A stretch of DNA of 64,000 nucleotides from Capniomyces stellatus (GCA_001661515.1 LUVW01000031.1:124001-188000); one strand, 5' to 3'. Shown: positions 1-11,456, counted from the stretch's first letter. Numbers and translations are program-made. The notes: generated from the letters alone by a model not told the origin.

Positions 1-542
1 ATCTGGCGTGCTATATCACGATTCAATATATCCACTATCTGTATACCCCCTTTCCCTTCCAAGTTACCTATTTCTTCTTGAGCCTTCATTTTCTTGACAA
101 AATCTTCATACTCCTCCACAAAATAGCTATCGGGATCTATACGAGCCACACGTCCATCTATGTAGCTTTTGACCGAGTGTGTAAGAACCTTACTAAACAG
201 CGGAACAAAACACTCCAGCACTCGCTCAATGCATCCGTACATGCGCTGGTGGTTTTCTGGGTTGAGGTTGTTGATGTACGAAAGGATTTTGGTTTTTCCT
301 GTCGAATCCACCTCCACCTCTGAGGGCAACCACTGGAATTTTCCTGATAGAAACACATTCTCAGAGCTGTTTGCTTCAGCGTTAGGCTGTTTGACGAAAA
401 CTACATTTTCAGTTGATCCAGTTCCGCAAACAGACCCCTCAATATCCGTGCTGCTCGCCTCCAGGTTCTTAGTGGTGGCTATGCTCACGCCGTTCACAAG
501 TGGGTACAGCGATGGGTGAACCAGATCCAGCACCTGTTCGTT
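1..542. repeat. Exact 542-bp repeat, copy 1
   Basis: This stretch is identical by eye to 36516-37057, at a constant offset of 36,515. Identity stops after base 542, where this copy continues in frame into DUF4246 codons and the other switches to T-rich non-coding sequence. The left limit of the repeat coincides with the window start. Confidence 0.92.
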
Positions 543-947
543 TGAGCCTGGGTGCCAGTCCTTTTCATTCTCCGTTTCCTTTTCCAGCTCGTCAACAGAG
601 CCAACGAGCTCGGTCAACAAGTCGCTTGGAATGTAGTCGTCAGCAACAAACGTGTTGTCCACAGCCTCCAGTATCTTGGAATCGCCATACTTGTCAGCAT
701 AGTACAGACACTCGTCAATTGCAAACTGAATCACCTTCTCCTCAAATTTCCCCTCCACTTCAGCCTTCCACTTTGCCAGAATATCTGGGTTCTTTATTTT
801 GGTGGCCCAGTGCTTCTTGTTTCTTATTTCAAATATAATTGAAATTATCTGCTGTTCCAGCTTGGTCATTATATATTCACCATCTCCATAGTCAAATCCC
901 TCAAAGACTGTAAAAAAAGTTGGCAGTTCCTCATTGTTTGGACTCAT
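1..947 (-). CDS. DUF4246 family protein, 5' part, cut by window edge
   Basis: An open frame runs on the minus strand from ATG at 945-947 to the window edge without a stop (315 codons). I recognise the DUF4246 family, large fungal proteins with a C-terminal 2-oxoglutarate/Fe(II) oxygenase-like fold and no firmly known substrate. Visible signatures are an N-terminal block rich in K, E and W, the segment VLDLVHPSLYPLVNG near residue 140, FQWLPSEVEVD, and the block YINNLNPENHQRMYGCIERV. The iron-binding half would lie beyond the window; a related half is present at 35852-36428. Bases 1-542 are repeated exactly at 36516-37057, so this may be a true second locus or an assembly duplicate. The start chosen is the first ATG of the frame; the 5' flank is AT-rich non-coding DNA. 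Confidence 0.85.
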   Translation of the reverse strand, partial: MSPNNEELPTFFTVFEGFDYGDGEYIMTKLEQQIISIIFEIRNKKHWATKIKNPDILAKWKAEVEGKFEEKVIQFAIDECLYYADKYGDSKILEAVDNTFVADDYIPSDLLTELVGSVDELEKETENEKDWHPGSNEQVLDLVHPSLYPLVNGVSIATTKNLEASSTDIEGSVCGTGSTENVVFVKQPNAEANSSENVFLSGKFQWLPSEVEVDSTGKTKILSYINNLNPENHQRMYGCIERVLECFVPLFSKVLTHSVKSYIDGRVARIDPDSYFVEEYEDFVKKMKAQEEIGNLEGKGGIQIVDILNRDIARQ

Positions 948-2037
948 CTTTAGTTTCTTCATATTCCAAATCCAATACAGTACCCGACTCTCACTTTGTT
1001 AGTTTATTGAAAGTTTTCTGGTCTTACTCTGTTAAATTGTTTACTGGGCTTACTAAATAAATAAAATACCTTACCCGTTGGTTAATTAATTTGTGGCTTT
1101 GCTTTGGTTGAAACGACTGTTTTACTTTGCTTCAAGGATTGATCCTTTCTTTATTCATGCTTTTAAATTAAATTGAGTGAATTTTTTTTGTTATCATTAT
1201 TTTGTTCTTTTAAAACGCAACATTAGTTGTCGACAATAAATGAATAGATTAATCGATTTCGTTTAGCACCAACCCATTAAAAACTTTCATTTAATTGCCC
1301 CGGTATGTTAAGGGTTTGAAGGAGTAGATGGAATGGCTAAACGCTGATCAGTCAGTTAATAGGTTTCACGCTTTATGACCCAAGTTTTTCTTTGGTATAA
1401 AATCAACGTACTTTACTTTTGGCAATTGATTCAAAATCTGCCTTTGTTTATTTTTTTGAAATATGCGCAGCAACATTCTTATCAAGCCAGTAATGTCCGA
1501 TTAAACGGGAATTCAACCCCTTTTACACGGGTTTCTGTTGGTTTCACTATATGGTCTGCAATACTAATATGTGTGAGCTTTTTTTTTTTTTATTGAAATA
1601 ATATGTGTGAGCTTTTGTTAGTGTTTTTTTACTTTGTTTATGTGGTTTATTGGCAACAGAATCGACCAATAATCACAAATCGATTTTTTTACTTTACTGC
1701 AGACAATGTTATTATCTGTTTGTTTTGGTTTCGGCTCAATGTCAATTTATTTTACAATATCAACCCATCTGATATATAGCACCTCCATTTTTGGAATATA
1801 CAGGCCTATACGTTACGTTTACAAGGTCTCTGATACAGCAACAGAGTTAAAAGTAACAAAGCTTTTTCGATTTTGACTAATATATGATTAGAATTTATTG
1901 AATGTCAAAATAAAAAGCGGTTAAAAAACCTGACATATTGCTTCGATAAAAACATAATCAAATACCACGGGTGATGGATATAACAATAAGGAAGATAAAA
2001 AAAACTACAGAGTAGACTTTGGCTACATATCTAGGAA
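948..2037. other. AT-rich spacer, no gene seen
   Basis: This lies between the DUF4246 gene (reading left) and the 3' end of SFA1. It holds poly-T tracts and a short direct repeat, a 15-base word near 1567 recurring near 1602 across a T-run. No frame shows codon bias or a recognisable domain. Confidence 0.6.
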
Positions 2038-3803
2038 TTATTCATCGTGCATTGGGATAATAGATCTGATGCTCTTTCCGGAACGCAAGACGTCAAATGC
2101 CTCGTTGATGTTATCGAGGGAGAAAGTATGGGTGCAGTACTCGTCAATCTTGAGTTTTCCTTCCATGTACTTGTCAACATAGGTATTGAGTTCGCTGCCC
2201 TTAACACCTCCAAATGCACATCCGGTCCAAGTTTTACCCATAACCATGTTGAGTGGGATTGTTGAGATCTTGTCTCCGGCATTGGCAAGTGAAATAATGA
2301 CACTCTTGCCCCAGCCTGGGGTGACACAGTCAAAGGCGGCGTTCATAACATCAACGTTTCCACCACTAGTGTCAAACGAGAAGTCAACACCACCTGCGAA
2401 ATCCTTCTTGATGACGTCTTGGATTGTTACATCACCAAGCTCTCTTGGGTTATAGCAATCAGTAGCTCCGAAGTCCTTGGCCATATCGAACTTGGCTGGG
2501 TTGATGTCAATTGCTACAATTCTTGATGCCTCTGCTGCAACAGCACCCTGAATAACACTAAGCCCAAGAGCCCCAAGACCAAATACGGCTACAGTGTCGC
2601 CTTTCTGGACCTTGGCTGTGTTGACTACAGCACCATAACCAGTTGGAAGGCAGCAACCAATCAAGCAAACGCGATCCATTGGTGCATCTGGTCTGATCTT
2701 TGTAACTGAGATAGCTGCAGTAACTGTGTATTGACTGAAAGTTGAGATTCCCATAAAGTGGTAGATTTCTTTTCCTTTACAGGTAAATCTTGGTGTACCA
2801 TCTGGCATCAGTCCTTGTCTTGCTGAGTCTGATATGGCAAAACACAAGTTGGTTTTTCCGCTCAAGCAGAACTTGCATTTTTTGCACTCTGAGATGTAAA
2901 GTGGGATGACACAGTCTCCTGGAACCACATTGGTTACTCCCTCACCTACTGACTCAATAATACCTGAGCTCTCGTGTCCAAGAATCATTGGAAAACGGTA
3001 GCTATAATCTAGTAAAAGTAAAATTATAAATTAATATATTTGTAAAGTTATATGTAAAGTTATTCACAAAGTTGGTGGCCCGTAATTCAAATTGTTGAAT
3101 GGTAAATAAAATCTCGAGTAGTGTTTACCTTTTCCTGACATGGTGTATGCATCAGAGTGGCAGCTAGATTAAACGAAAATGAATGTAGATATAGATACAA
3201 CCAAGTTAGTCGCTAATAGCTTAAACATTGTTGGTAAGTTTTACTAATTTGGGTTGTGGTGGTGAACTCGGTTTTTATACTAAATAATACTCACACGCTA
3301 GAGTTGATGATTTTGATTCTGACTTCTCCTGCCTATGTTTACCAATTTGTATTTTAGTACGGTTATTAGCATGATTGTACAAGTTTGGAGCAAAGTTTGT
3401 CTAAACTGTCAGATAAACTGTGTCTTAAACTGCTCTTACCTTTGGTGGTGCTACTTCAACCTCTTCGATAGCTAGTTAATTACACATTGATGAGAAATAA
3501 TACAAAATTAATATGTAAATCATTGAAAATTTTGAAGCAAAAGCCATTTTGATGCTCTAAACCACCGGAAATACCTCGACAGCGCTACCAATGGTGCTAT
3601 AGAAGGCATCTCTGGTTTATATAATATACAGATCCTTACATAGAGGAGCGCCTGCTTCCCATGCAACAGCGGCCTTGCACTTGATTACCTATTGTGTTTG
3701 TTATAAAATCATGTCCATCAGCCTTTGTTCTTACATATTCCTAGAAAGAAAACGGTATATACGAAAGCTTAGAACTAACCTGTCCTTCAAATTGTGAACT
3801 CAT
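2038..3803 (-). CDS. SFA1: Class III alcohol dehydrogenase (S-(hydroxymethyl)glutathione dehydrogenase)
   Basis: Oxidises S-(hydroxymethyl)glutathione, the formaldehyde-glutathione adduct, using NAD, and reduces S-nitrosoglutathione; cytosolic formaldehyde detoxification. I rebuild six exons: 3803-3780, 3688-3640, 3471-3440, 3332-3295, 3163-3129 and 3008-2038. All five introns are GT-AG, 91-168 nt, and phases agree, giving 382 residues (family about 375-380). Exon 1 encodes only MSSQFEGQ, which matches the family N-terminus and fixes the start. Catalytic zinc ligands are C49 and H71 (GHE motif) with the Cys of GCCLPTGYGAV; structural zinc ligands are C101, C104, C107 and C115. The class III signature LMPDGTPRFTCKGK and the Rossmann glycines GLGALG are present. 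The continuous part alone (2038-2988) would give a false 316-residue protein lacking the N-terminal domain. Confidence 0.95.
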
Positions 3804-6800
3804 GTTTGATAGTTGATTCAATTGTTAAAATGTCTTAAGTTGATTTCAATGGGGGTTTGAAAGATGGAGGAATTGTGGGCGGTTTAAATAGAAAAAAATT
3901 TCGGTGTTGTGTTTTTCATGTTTTGCCTTTTTTTTTTCAAAAGTACAAGATGGCTTCAACTTAAGACAAAAGGGGCTTTTATTTAGAAATTGACTTGCTC
4001 CTACTTTATTCGAATGGAGACATAGCCAATAACTTGCAAATCGGGATGGATTAATAGTCGCTGTCACACGTAAACTTTTAGATTAACCAACCCGCTCAGC
4101 TTCTTCAGCTGAACAATCTCAGCCAGAACTTATTAGCGTTTTTAATAGAATCCATTAGCTGTTTTTTTAAGGTTTTTCTTATGTTTTCAAGTTATTAACC
4201 ACAAGCTCAATATAATAAAACAAGATTTGACTAGTAAAATGTTCATCAAATCAAGGAAGGTATCAACATTTAATACATTCCATTTTATGTTAATATGTTG
4301 AGAATTTATTTTCCATTAGCTTTTCATTTCCAACACACGTAAATCTTGGTCAAATAAACCAATTCGATTGCTTTGCATAAACAAGGGGGAGAAAAAGGGG
4401 GGGGGTGAATCTTTTTGGTTTTAACACAAATGGTGATAGTAAAAATATTAAGGGCATTCCAATTAGCATTGCATTTTAGCCTTTTAAAGCAAGCTACTCT
4501 AAATAATCAGAAGCAACTTGGTTTGACAATTCTCATGAGCTTGGTGTTTAATATTTAAACACAAATAAACAAGTAAACCATAATATAGTACAATACAATG
4601 CAATGTAATACTACACAAACGTAAACGCCGCCAGTGAGTTTTAGCTCGTTGCTAATAAATACCTACAAGTGTAATGTGGGCTTTATACTAAAGTAAATTC
4701 AGAGACCATGTTCTATTTTACTACTTGAAACCGAATAATTATATGTGGACCATCATCTATCACACTCAAGCCTCTATATCCCCTTGATGTTGGCGGTTTA
4801 ATCTAGAAAACTCGGAAAACATAAAATTGACCCTATTCAACGTAACTCGTTTCACCTTGGTCATCAAGTACGTTGTTGATGATATTGTTTCTGAAGATGT
4901 TTATATAGACCAATTAAAGATCAGGATATTTCAACTGGGAGGTGTTTACCAAGCATTCTATTTTGTAGCGATGGTTGCTTAAATCATCTCCAAAATAATG
5001 TTAAGACATATTTGTGCACCTGTTTAATATCAAGCTAAATCCAATTTTGGTAAATACAACTCATGCTTAAGGGGTAAATTCGAGTTTTTTTTTGAATTTA
5101 TTTGCTCAATTAGGCAATGCTAATTCCCCTCTTATATGTTTAAAACAATATCATAGTGTTTTAGCTTAGTTATGGGTTACTCGGTGTGTGAAAATGAGCC
5201 ATCAAGCGAATAATTAAAGTCTATTTTTTTAAAGTGTGAAATAAGAAAGGGGTTTTTCGCCATTATGGAGTTGATTTATTAACAAGTTTTCGTAAAAATC
5301 AATTTGCGAGTAAAGTCGATCGCATCTCCAAGTGTCAACAAACAATCTGTGACAACAACTTTGCCAACTAAGATCGTAGTTATGCAGAACTATAATTAAT
5401 TACTTTTATTTTCTCCATTTGAAGCGAATCCATAGGGTATATAATGTTTTAAAGCGTATTCATCTAAAACATAACCCTGACCAACTTATGATTAAATTCA
5501 CAACAAAGACAACCCAAAAAAGGAAGGATGAAAAATGTACACAACTTACACCAAGTTTCATAAATGCTGTTAAAGTGAATGTGGTGTGTTCGATTATCTT
5601 ACATTGTTATAGAGTGATGAAACACGGTTGACAAAGTCAAGTTTGCGTTAGGTTGCGTTCCATTGCGTTATTACCGGTCACGTATAAATATCACAAAGGT
5701 GTGCTAGTCTAACGTCGTGGTTATTTGGATTATGTTCGGCTTGGTTGTGAGTATGGAGCCCAGAAATCTAAATAAAGTGATGAAAGAAGATAAACATATA
5801 TTTAAACAAGTTTAATGCTTTTGCCAATATCACGGGAGAGTATAAACCGATTAAGGCACTATGCCTAGAAAGTGTGGTCCTATGCCTAGAAAGTGTGGTC
5901 CTATGTTTAGACAGTGCGATCCTATGTTTAAACAGTGCGATCCTAGGTTTAGACGGTGTGGTCCTAGGTTTAGACAGTGTGGTCCCAAGTTGGATGGCAC
6001 GTTTATTTTTATTTTTACTGTTTGTTTGTGTTGGTAAGCATGTGTTATGAACTTTTGGTACACATCAACTCCTATCATTGTAGCATATTGACCAGGCGTA
6101 CCAAGCAGACAAAGTTGACTGTGAGTTTGGGTATGTGATTATTGCTATTGTATACTGCTAAAGTGGGAATATCGAGCTCTTATGATATTAAACAAAAATA
6201 GTTTGTTGGGTCACTGATTACCAACTTGTATTAATGGGCATCTGTTGAAAGCCGAGTTGATGCGTTAGTGTTGTTTAGCCACAAGTCTTTTATGTGTTAG
6301 TGCTCATTAAAATTCCACCAAATGTTGGCAAAGATATCAGTATATACAGAACCAGGCTTTTAAGTGCACAATGAAACGTATCTTGCTATTTAAAAATTGT
6401 GTAGCTAATTCCAATTACAAACCAAAAAAATTCTTTGTACGGTGGCAATGCAAGAATGGTCAGAATTCACCAACGAGTATATGAAGTTTGAATTTACGTA
6501 ATTAACAACAAACTTTGAAAACATTTGTTAGAAACAAAACCAACGTATCAAAAGAAGAAATAAAGCTAGATTGAAGCTTTTCTAAAATGTTCTATTATTA
6601 GTATATTACATTGGCTTGATTTTAAAAGTATATATAAATAGAACAGTAATAGCCGTAAATAAATAAGCTAATATTCATTTACTTTTGTTGTAAAGCAAGC
6701 AACTATTTGTTAAATTGTTAAAAATAGAAAGGAATAGTGCGGCTTTTAGGTTTTATAATAAAGATTGAGCAGTAAGAGTAATAAAGTGCAACTGATATAG

Positions 6801-7648
6801 TTAGTAAGGGCTCTGTTAATTGAAAAAGCTGGAAAATAGCTGCACCCATCAACCTTCTTTGAAATACATGATTTTGAGGAAAAAAAGGAAAGAAAAGCCA
6901 AAGTGGGAATTTATATTTAACAGGATAGAAATCAAAGTGGATGTTGGTTTGGGTGTGGAAAAGGCTTGCAAAGTTTGGTGGTACAAATAGATTGATAATT
7001 TAGCAAGGCAAGTAAAAATCCGTGCAAATAAGTGGCAAATACAAAAGATCTGAGGGCCAAATGAAAAAAGGAGGATTAATAAAACGGAGAGTTTGGCAAT
7101 ATTCTAACCAAATGAAAATAAAGCTGAATATATAGTGAGCTGAACAAATAATAGGCTAAAGAGGCTGTAATAAAGCGGCAATTTCGAGTAGATTATAATT
7201 AAAGGTTGATTTGGAGCTACAAATGAGATTGAAAATGAGAATCAACATGAAAATCAACATGAATTTATATTGTAAAAAAGAAAGACAAAAACAAAGATTT
7301 TAGAGTTTTAAAGCTGGAAAACCAAACTTAAAAGTTGGTAGTGGGAGATAAATAGTTATATAAACACGTATTTAAAAAAGCGAAAATATGATCCTATTCC
7401 AGTTATTCAAACATTAGTATTATCATAGAAAATATAAAATAGACTCCCAGAGTAAGCAAAAGGAATAGAATACTAAAAGAGAAGTACAAGGGATTTACCA
7501 GCTTTAGAACAAACAAATTGACCATCAAGAAACACTACTAACTAAATACCGGTTTGAAACAGAGAAAAAGAATAAACCAGACTTCCAATAAAGCAAAAAA
7601 AAGGAGAAAGGAATTAAGGAAAAGAAAGAATAAAGAAAGAAAGAAAAC
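3804..7648. other. Long AT-rich intergenic region
   Basis: Nearly 3.9 kb without a supportable gene. Short open frames (for example 5419-5631) have no start context, homology or codon bias. The stretch from about 6400 to 7648 is A-rich on the plus strand and probably contains the promoter and 5' leader of the Mpo1-like gene. The only structured element is the 21-bp tandem repeat at 5860-5985. I saw no tRNA gene. Confidence 0.6.
5860..5985. repeat. 21-bp minisatellite, six copies
   Basis: Six contiguous imperfect units of 21 bp start at 5860, 5881, 5902, 5923, 5944 and 5965. Units 1 and 2 are identical, and neighbouring units are most alike, a pattern expected from stepwise local duplication. 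The period is a multiple of three, so the minus strand reads as a heptapeptide repeat of the form GPHCLNI, but I see no other coding evidence. Confidence 0.9.
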
Positions 7649-8785
7649 ATGTTTACGAGTTCGCTAAAGAAAAAGTATGTCAACTATGCAGTTAGTCACA
7701 ACAACAAGTATAACATGCTGATCCATATGGTGTGTACTACAGGAATGCAGATGGCTTTTGTAGGATTTTTAACAGCCACAGGGCCATTGCTTGAGCTGCC
7801 AGCGTTCATAGAGCCTTACGCAGAGCTTTTCCCTGGACAAAAGGCAGAGTTGAATTTGGGAGTAATCACAAACTTGCTGTATGCTATGTATGTGTTTAGC
7901 CTGGAGCCATTTATTGCAGTAAGTGATTTTATAGCCTAGACGGATAATGGCTTGGTTTATATCGTCAACGTATATATCACCAACACATGTATCACCAACA
8001 TACATAATACCAAAATACATATTACCAACATATGTGTGTGTATAAGAGTGGAGAAATATAAAATAATGCTTTGGATAATGCACGGATGCTTTTAAAATAT
8101 TGTTGTTAATTGACCACTTTTATCGATTAATTCTGTAAAAGAAAAAATTGGCTGCAGGTTTGGTAAACTAACTGTATTATGTGTATACTTTTTCTTGTTA
8201 ATTACAGGTGCTGTTTGGCCCAGTCTACTTTTTAGTTGCTGGAGGGTTGACTTACTATGCTACCATCGAACCGATGGCGTATCATTACTTCTACATTATG
8301 TTTATGTCATCATGTCTTGGAAATATCGTTGGGCACTACTTTTTTGAAAAGAAGAAGCCATCAGTAACAACAGGAAACTATGAAGGTAAAAAAATAACAA
8401 GGAGAATTGGGTTGACTAATAGATATTGTAAACATGTTGCATAAAATAGTTTTTAAAAAAAAGTGTATATGTACGAACTAGCAAGAGATTAAAATAATTG
8501 TATTTTTCTTTTTAAAAAAAAGCTTTGCCATTTGGTTTGGTTTATGACACACTGAACCTGCTGATGTATATCGGATACCGCCAAGAGTTGCGATATGATC
8601 TTGAAGATTTGGTTGAGGAGAGACTAGAGGACCTTGAAGAGGAAAGACTTTTGGCGCTAAAAAAGTATGAAGAGGACAAGAAAAAGTTTAAGGAGGAGGA
8701 GAAAAAGTTTGCTGACGCTTACAAGGAGCGTTTGGCCAAAAGCAAGCTTGAGCAGGCCAAAGCCAGAGCTTCCTCAAATAAATAG
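7649..8785 (+). CDS. MPO1: Mpo1-like (DUF962) membrane dioxygenase-like protein with coiled-coil tail
   Basis: Yeast Mpo1 is an Fe(II)-dependent ER dioxygenase that shortens 2-hydroxy fatty acids in phytosphingosine breakdown. I rebuild three exons: 7649-7918, 8208-8385 and 8523-8785, with GTAAGT and GTAAAA donors and CAG and AAG acceptors. Phases agree, giving 236 residues. Family hallmarks are the N-terminal SHNNKYNMLIHM (His17, His26), several hydrophobic helices, and IVGHYFFEKKKP (His133) followed by a last helix ending near LLMYIGYR. Yeast Mpo1 is about 174 residues. The extra length here is a highly charged K/E-rich coiled coil from about residue 171 to the end, absent from the yeast protein. 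Family assignment is from motif order seen in the sequence; enzyme activity is inferred. Confidence 0.85.
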
Positions 8786-9244
8786 TGGGCCAGGTCGAGT
8801 CGAAATTAAAACATCGAAAACTAGAGCAAGAAATATATTTAATTACCAAGTCCCCCCACCCCTCATGTTCTGTAAGAATATAATTGCGGGATTTTAAGTT
8901 AGATAATTGATAATTTTTTTTGTATACGTTTTGTATCTTGCTTATGTTTTGGTTTATTCTATATATAATAACAAAATTAAGATAATCGGTTCCAGTTTCC
9001 ACGAGGGTTTCTCTCATATTCGCTTTATTATCCAACCTTTGTTACCTTAAACTTTTGGCTGATTTGTTTTTATTTACTTGTCCCCCAACCACCTTCCATT
9101 TTGCAACCGATTTTTTTTTTAATCGAAGTGAAATAAAAATCTTGGCTTAGAGTTTAGGTCAGTAATAGGAATAAAAAGGGCTTAGCCATAAGTTATTAGG
9201 AAAGAAAAAACTAGAATGTGTAAAGGTTCATGTATGTAGCTTGA
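8786..9244. other. AT-rich spacer, no gene seen
   Basis: The 3' flank of the Mpo1-like gene. It holds several AATAAA-like words and T-runs and ends at the T-tract (plus strand) that is the tail of a retroelement fragment. Confidence 0.55.
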
Positions 9245-9530
9245 TTTTTTTTTATTTTTTATCATGGGTTCAATAATACAACAATGTAAAGTATTACAAA
9301 GCTAGTGGAACACTATCTAAAAAAAGTGACTATTTCAAATACTATCCTACTCTATGTCGTCCCTCTAGAGACACCGTACCTTGGTAGCGTTGGTTCAGTG
9401 AGGCTGGTGATGTACTAACCTCATCGAGTCTTAGTAATCGGGTTGCACGGATTAAAGCCAAGAATGATGCTACTGTAAGCGGCATCGAGTCTGAGCGGCC
9501 AGGTTGTTTTTTCTTTCTTGCTTTATTTAA
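9245..9530 (-). mobile_element. Non-LTR retrotransposon 3' end, 5'-truncated (copy 1)
   Basis: Read on the minus strand this is the C-terminal tail of a retroelement ORF2, its 3' UTR and an A-rich tail (T-rich at 9245-9261 on the plus strand). It aligns with the ends of the copies at 12485, 16373 and 20260, sharing the words around CAATGTAAAGTATT and GACTATTTCAAATACTATCCTA. It lacks the zinc-finger part found in the longer copies. A 5'-truncated copy with an A-rich tail is typical of target-primed reverse transcription. Confidence 0.75.
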
Positions 9531-9661
9531 TCCCAATTATTAACAATAAGATAAAACTGTAAAATCACTATATCAAGGCGCTAAATCCTTCACCTCGGCA
9601 CACACCATCTCCAAGTATGTGAAATGCACTGTAAAACTAAATAATAAAAATAAGAACTCTA

Positions 9662-11353
9662 CTACCCAGACTTTGTTGCCTTTTTGAAGTAATATTTCCT
9701 AATTTTATCATCAAAGCCTTTAAATAGTCTTTCCGAAGAGTCGAGTTTACGTGAGGCTAGTTGCTTCAAATTTATTTCAATGAAAGCAACTTTTGTCTCT
9801 TTTGATATTTGAATACGGTGTTGTTCAAATATATTTTCAAGCTTCTTTAAAACTACAAAACCAGGCAGTTCAGTCAAAGTTTCCTGCAAATATTCTGTAT
9901 AATCTGAATCAACAACATCCACGCCTTTCCACAGCTTCTTTACGTTGACCCTTAATTTCTTGTATACAGTAGCATATCTTTTCCTCAATTCATCTTTTAT
10001 GAAAATTTCGATCATATCAACCAACTCTGTCCTTGAGCATCTTTTACATTTGTGGTCTGGTAAATTTGAAACAACTAAATCGGCATCCATATTTCTTAGT
10101 ACCCTCTTCAAAATCACATCAACGCCCTCTCTTTTGTTTTTCTTCTTCTTTACATCACCATCGATCATCGCCATCGCCTTAATCTTAAGTTTTTTAATCT
10201 CTTTAATTAAATTATGTTCGTAATATATTAAATCTGCAGTTAACATTTTGTCAACACTTTCCTTTATATATACTTTTGTGGCTTCCAAGAACCCTGCTGC
10301 TGCCTGCTCAGCAAGACCCTCGGTAAACACTTTTGCTGTCACAGTCTGACGAATCTTATTATACTTTTTATTTATTCTTAAAATTTTAGAATCCTTGTCC
10401 TTCTTCCACAAGTCATACTCATTTGGGTGTGTAAGAACGTCCTTTGGCTTAAACTTTGTGACCTCCAAAATCCAGTCCACATGGTTTCTCAACTTTGTGT
10501 TTATTTTAACTTTTCGAATACTTCCTGAGCTAGTATCCAACTTTGCTCTTTTAAACTCATCAGTAATTCTTAGTTCGTATCCAAACGAAACCAACCCAAC
10601 TATTGCATTTTCGTATTCAGGCAAGCACACTGGTCCTCCCGAATCCCCGCAAGCTGATTCTCCATCCCCCTTGTTGTAGTAAAACAATGAACTGTGGGGC
10701 ACGTGATCATTAAATTCAAAGTACTTGAAAGCATTGCTTCTACTAATAAGACTCACATCCACCGCCTTCAATAGACTTCCTGCGACAGTTATTTCACCAA
10801 AATAGGTATCCCCCCACCCAGCAACTTTGACTCTGTATGAGGAATCAACTTCAAGATTGTAGATCTTGGCACACTTTATTCCAAGATTATGGAACTCCAC
10901 GTCATCGACTCGTATCAGCGCAATATCATATCCATAAAACGCACCACGGTACTTGGGATGCGCTACGACTTCACTCGCTTTAAACTTCTTTGCCCCACTT
11001 GCAAAACTGAACTTTGAGTTGGCCGATATCTCAATTTCTGAATTATCCTTATCTTTCAGATAATATTCAACACAGTGCGCTGCCGTAAGAATATAACTCT
11101 TTGAAATTATTGATCCACCACATTCATTTTTAGCAGGTTCTTCACTGCCTTTTAATGAGTCGTGCAGAGAAACAATGTATGGCACCTCTTCTAACTTGAT
11201 ATAATCACCTCCTATAATCCTCTTGCTTAAGCTTTGTCCTTCCCCAGAATTACTTCCTTGGCTCACCGTATCCGACCCCAGATCCGAAATCCAGGATCCT
11301 GACACTGATGCCAATGAGAAACTGACTAGAACGCTGATTGTGCTGACCTTCAT
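9662..11353 (-). CDS. Secreted trypsin-like (S1) serine protease with long helical C-terminal extension
   Basis: Intronless, 563 residues. A signal peptide covers about residues 1-19, followed by a short propeptide and a KR-IIGG activation site (cleavage after R45). The triad is complete: H93 in TAAHC, D143 in YDIAL and S238 in CGDSGGP. VAGWG and the Cys pairs flanking the His and Ser loops are also present. The S1 domain ends near residue 300. The remaining roughly 265 residues are basic, mostly predicted helical, with a CKRC motif, and I recognise no domain there. The family cleaves peptide bonds outside the cell. The residue before CG is not the classic trypsin D189 arrangement, so I would not claim Lys/Arg specificity. 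Paralogues lie upstream at 13406-15088 and 17293-18975. A TATA box lies 96 bp before the ATG. Confidence 0.93.
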   Translation of the reverse strand: MKVSTISVLVSFSLASVSGSWISDLGSDTVSQGSNSGEGQSLSKRIIGGDYIKLEEVPYIVSLHDSLKGSEEPAKNECGGSIISKSYILTAAHCVEYYLKDKDNSEIEISANSKFSFASGAKKFKASEVVAHPKYRGAFYGYDIALIRVDDVEFHNLGIKCAKIYNLEVDSSYRVKVAGWGDTYFGEITVAGSLLKAVDVSLISRSNAFKYFEFNDHVPHSSLFYYNKGDGESACGDSGGPVCLPEYENAIVGLVSFGYELRITDEFKRAKLDTSSGSIRKVKINTKLRNHVDWILEVTKFKPKDVLTHPNEYDLWKKDKDSKILRINKKYNKIRQTVTAKVFTEGLAEQAAAGFLEATKVYIKESVDKMLTADLIYYEHNLIKEIKKLKIKAMAMIDGDVKKKKNKREGVDVILKRVLRNMDADLVVSNLPDHKCKRCSRTELVDMIEIFIKDELRKRYATVYKKLRVNVKKLWKGVDVVDSDYTEYLQETLTELPGFVVLKKLENIFEQHRIQISKETKVAFIEINLKQLASRKLDSSERLFKGFDDKIRKYYFKKATKSG

Positions 11354-11448
11354 GGCTGATAATATTGGTTTGCTTTTTGCTTTTTGCTGATGTTACTACT
11401 TGAAATTGGTTTAGAATTGAGGAAATAAAAACAGTAGTTTTCACTCGG

Positions 11449-11456
11449 TATTTATA
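11449..11456 (-). promoter_or_regulatory. TATA box of the active protease gene
   Basis: TATAAATA on the minus strand inside a block shared with both pseudoprotease promoters: TTTGTATAAATACCGAGTG at the same relative place, about 95-120 bp before each ATG. The surrounding spacer is otherwise diverged, so this core appears selectively kept. Confidence 0.7.

Noticed and set aside
2038..2988. SFA1 read as a single 316-residue gene starting at 2988
   Set aside because: Five upstream exons with matching phases restore the conserved N-terminal domain and start.
5860..5985. CRISPR-like array
   Set aside because: Repeats are contiguous without spacers, and the genome is eukaryotic.
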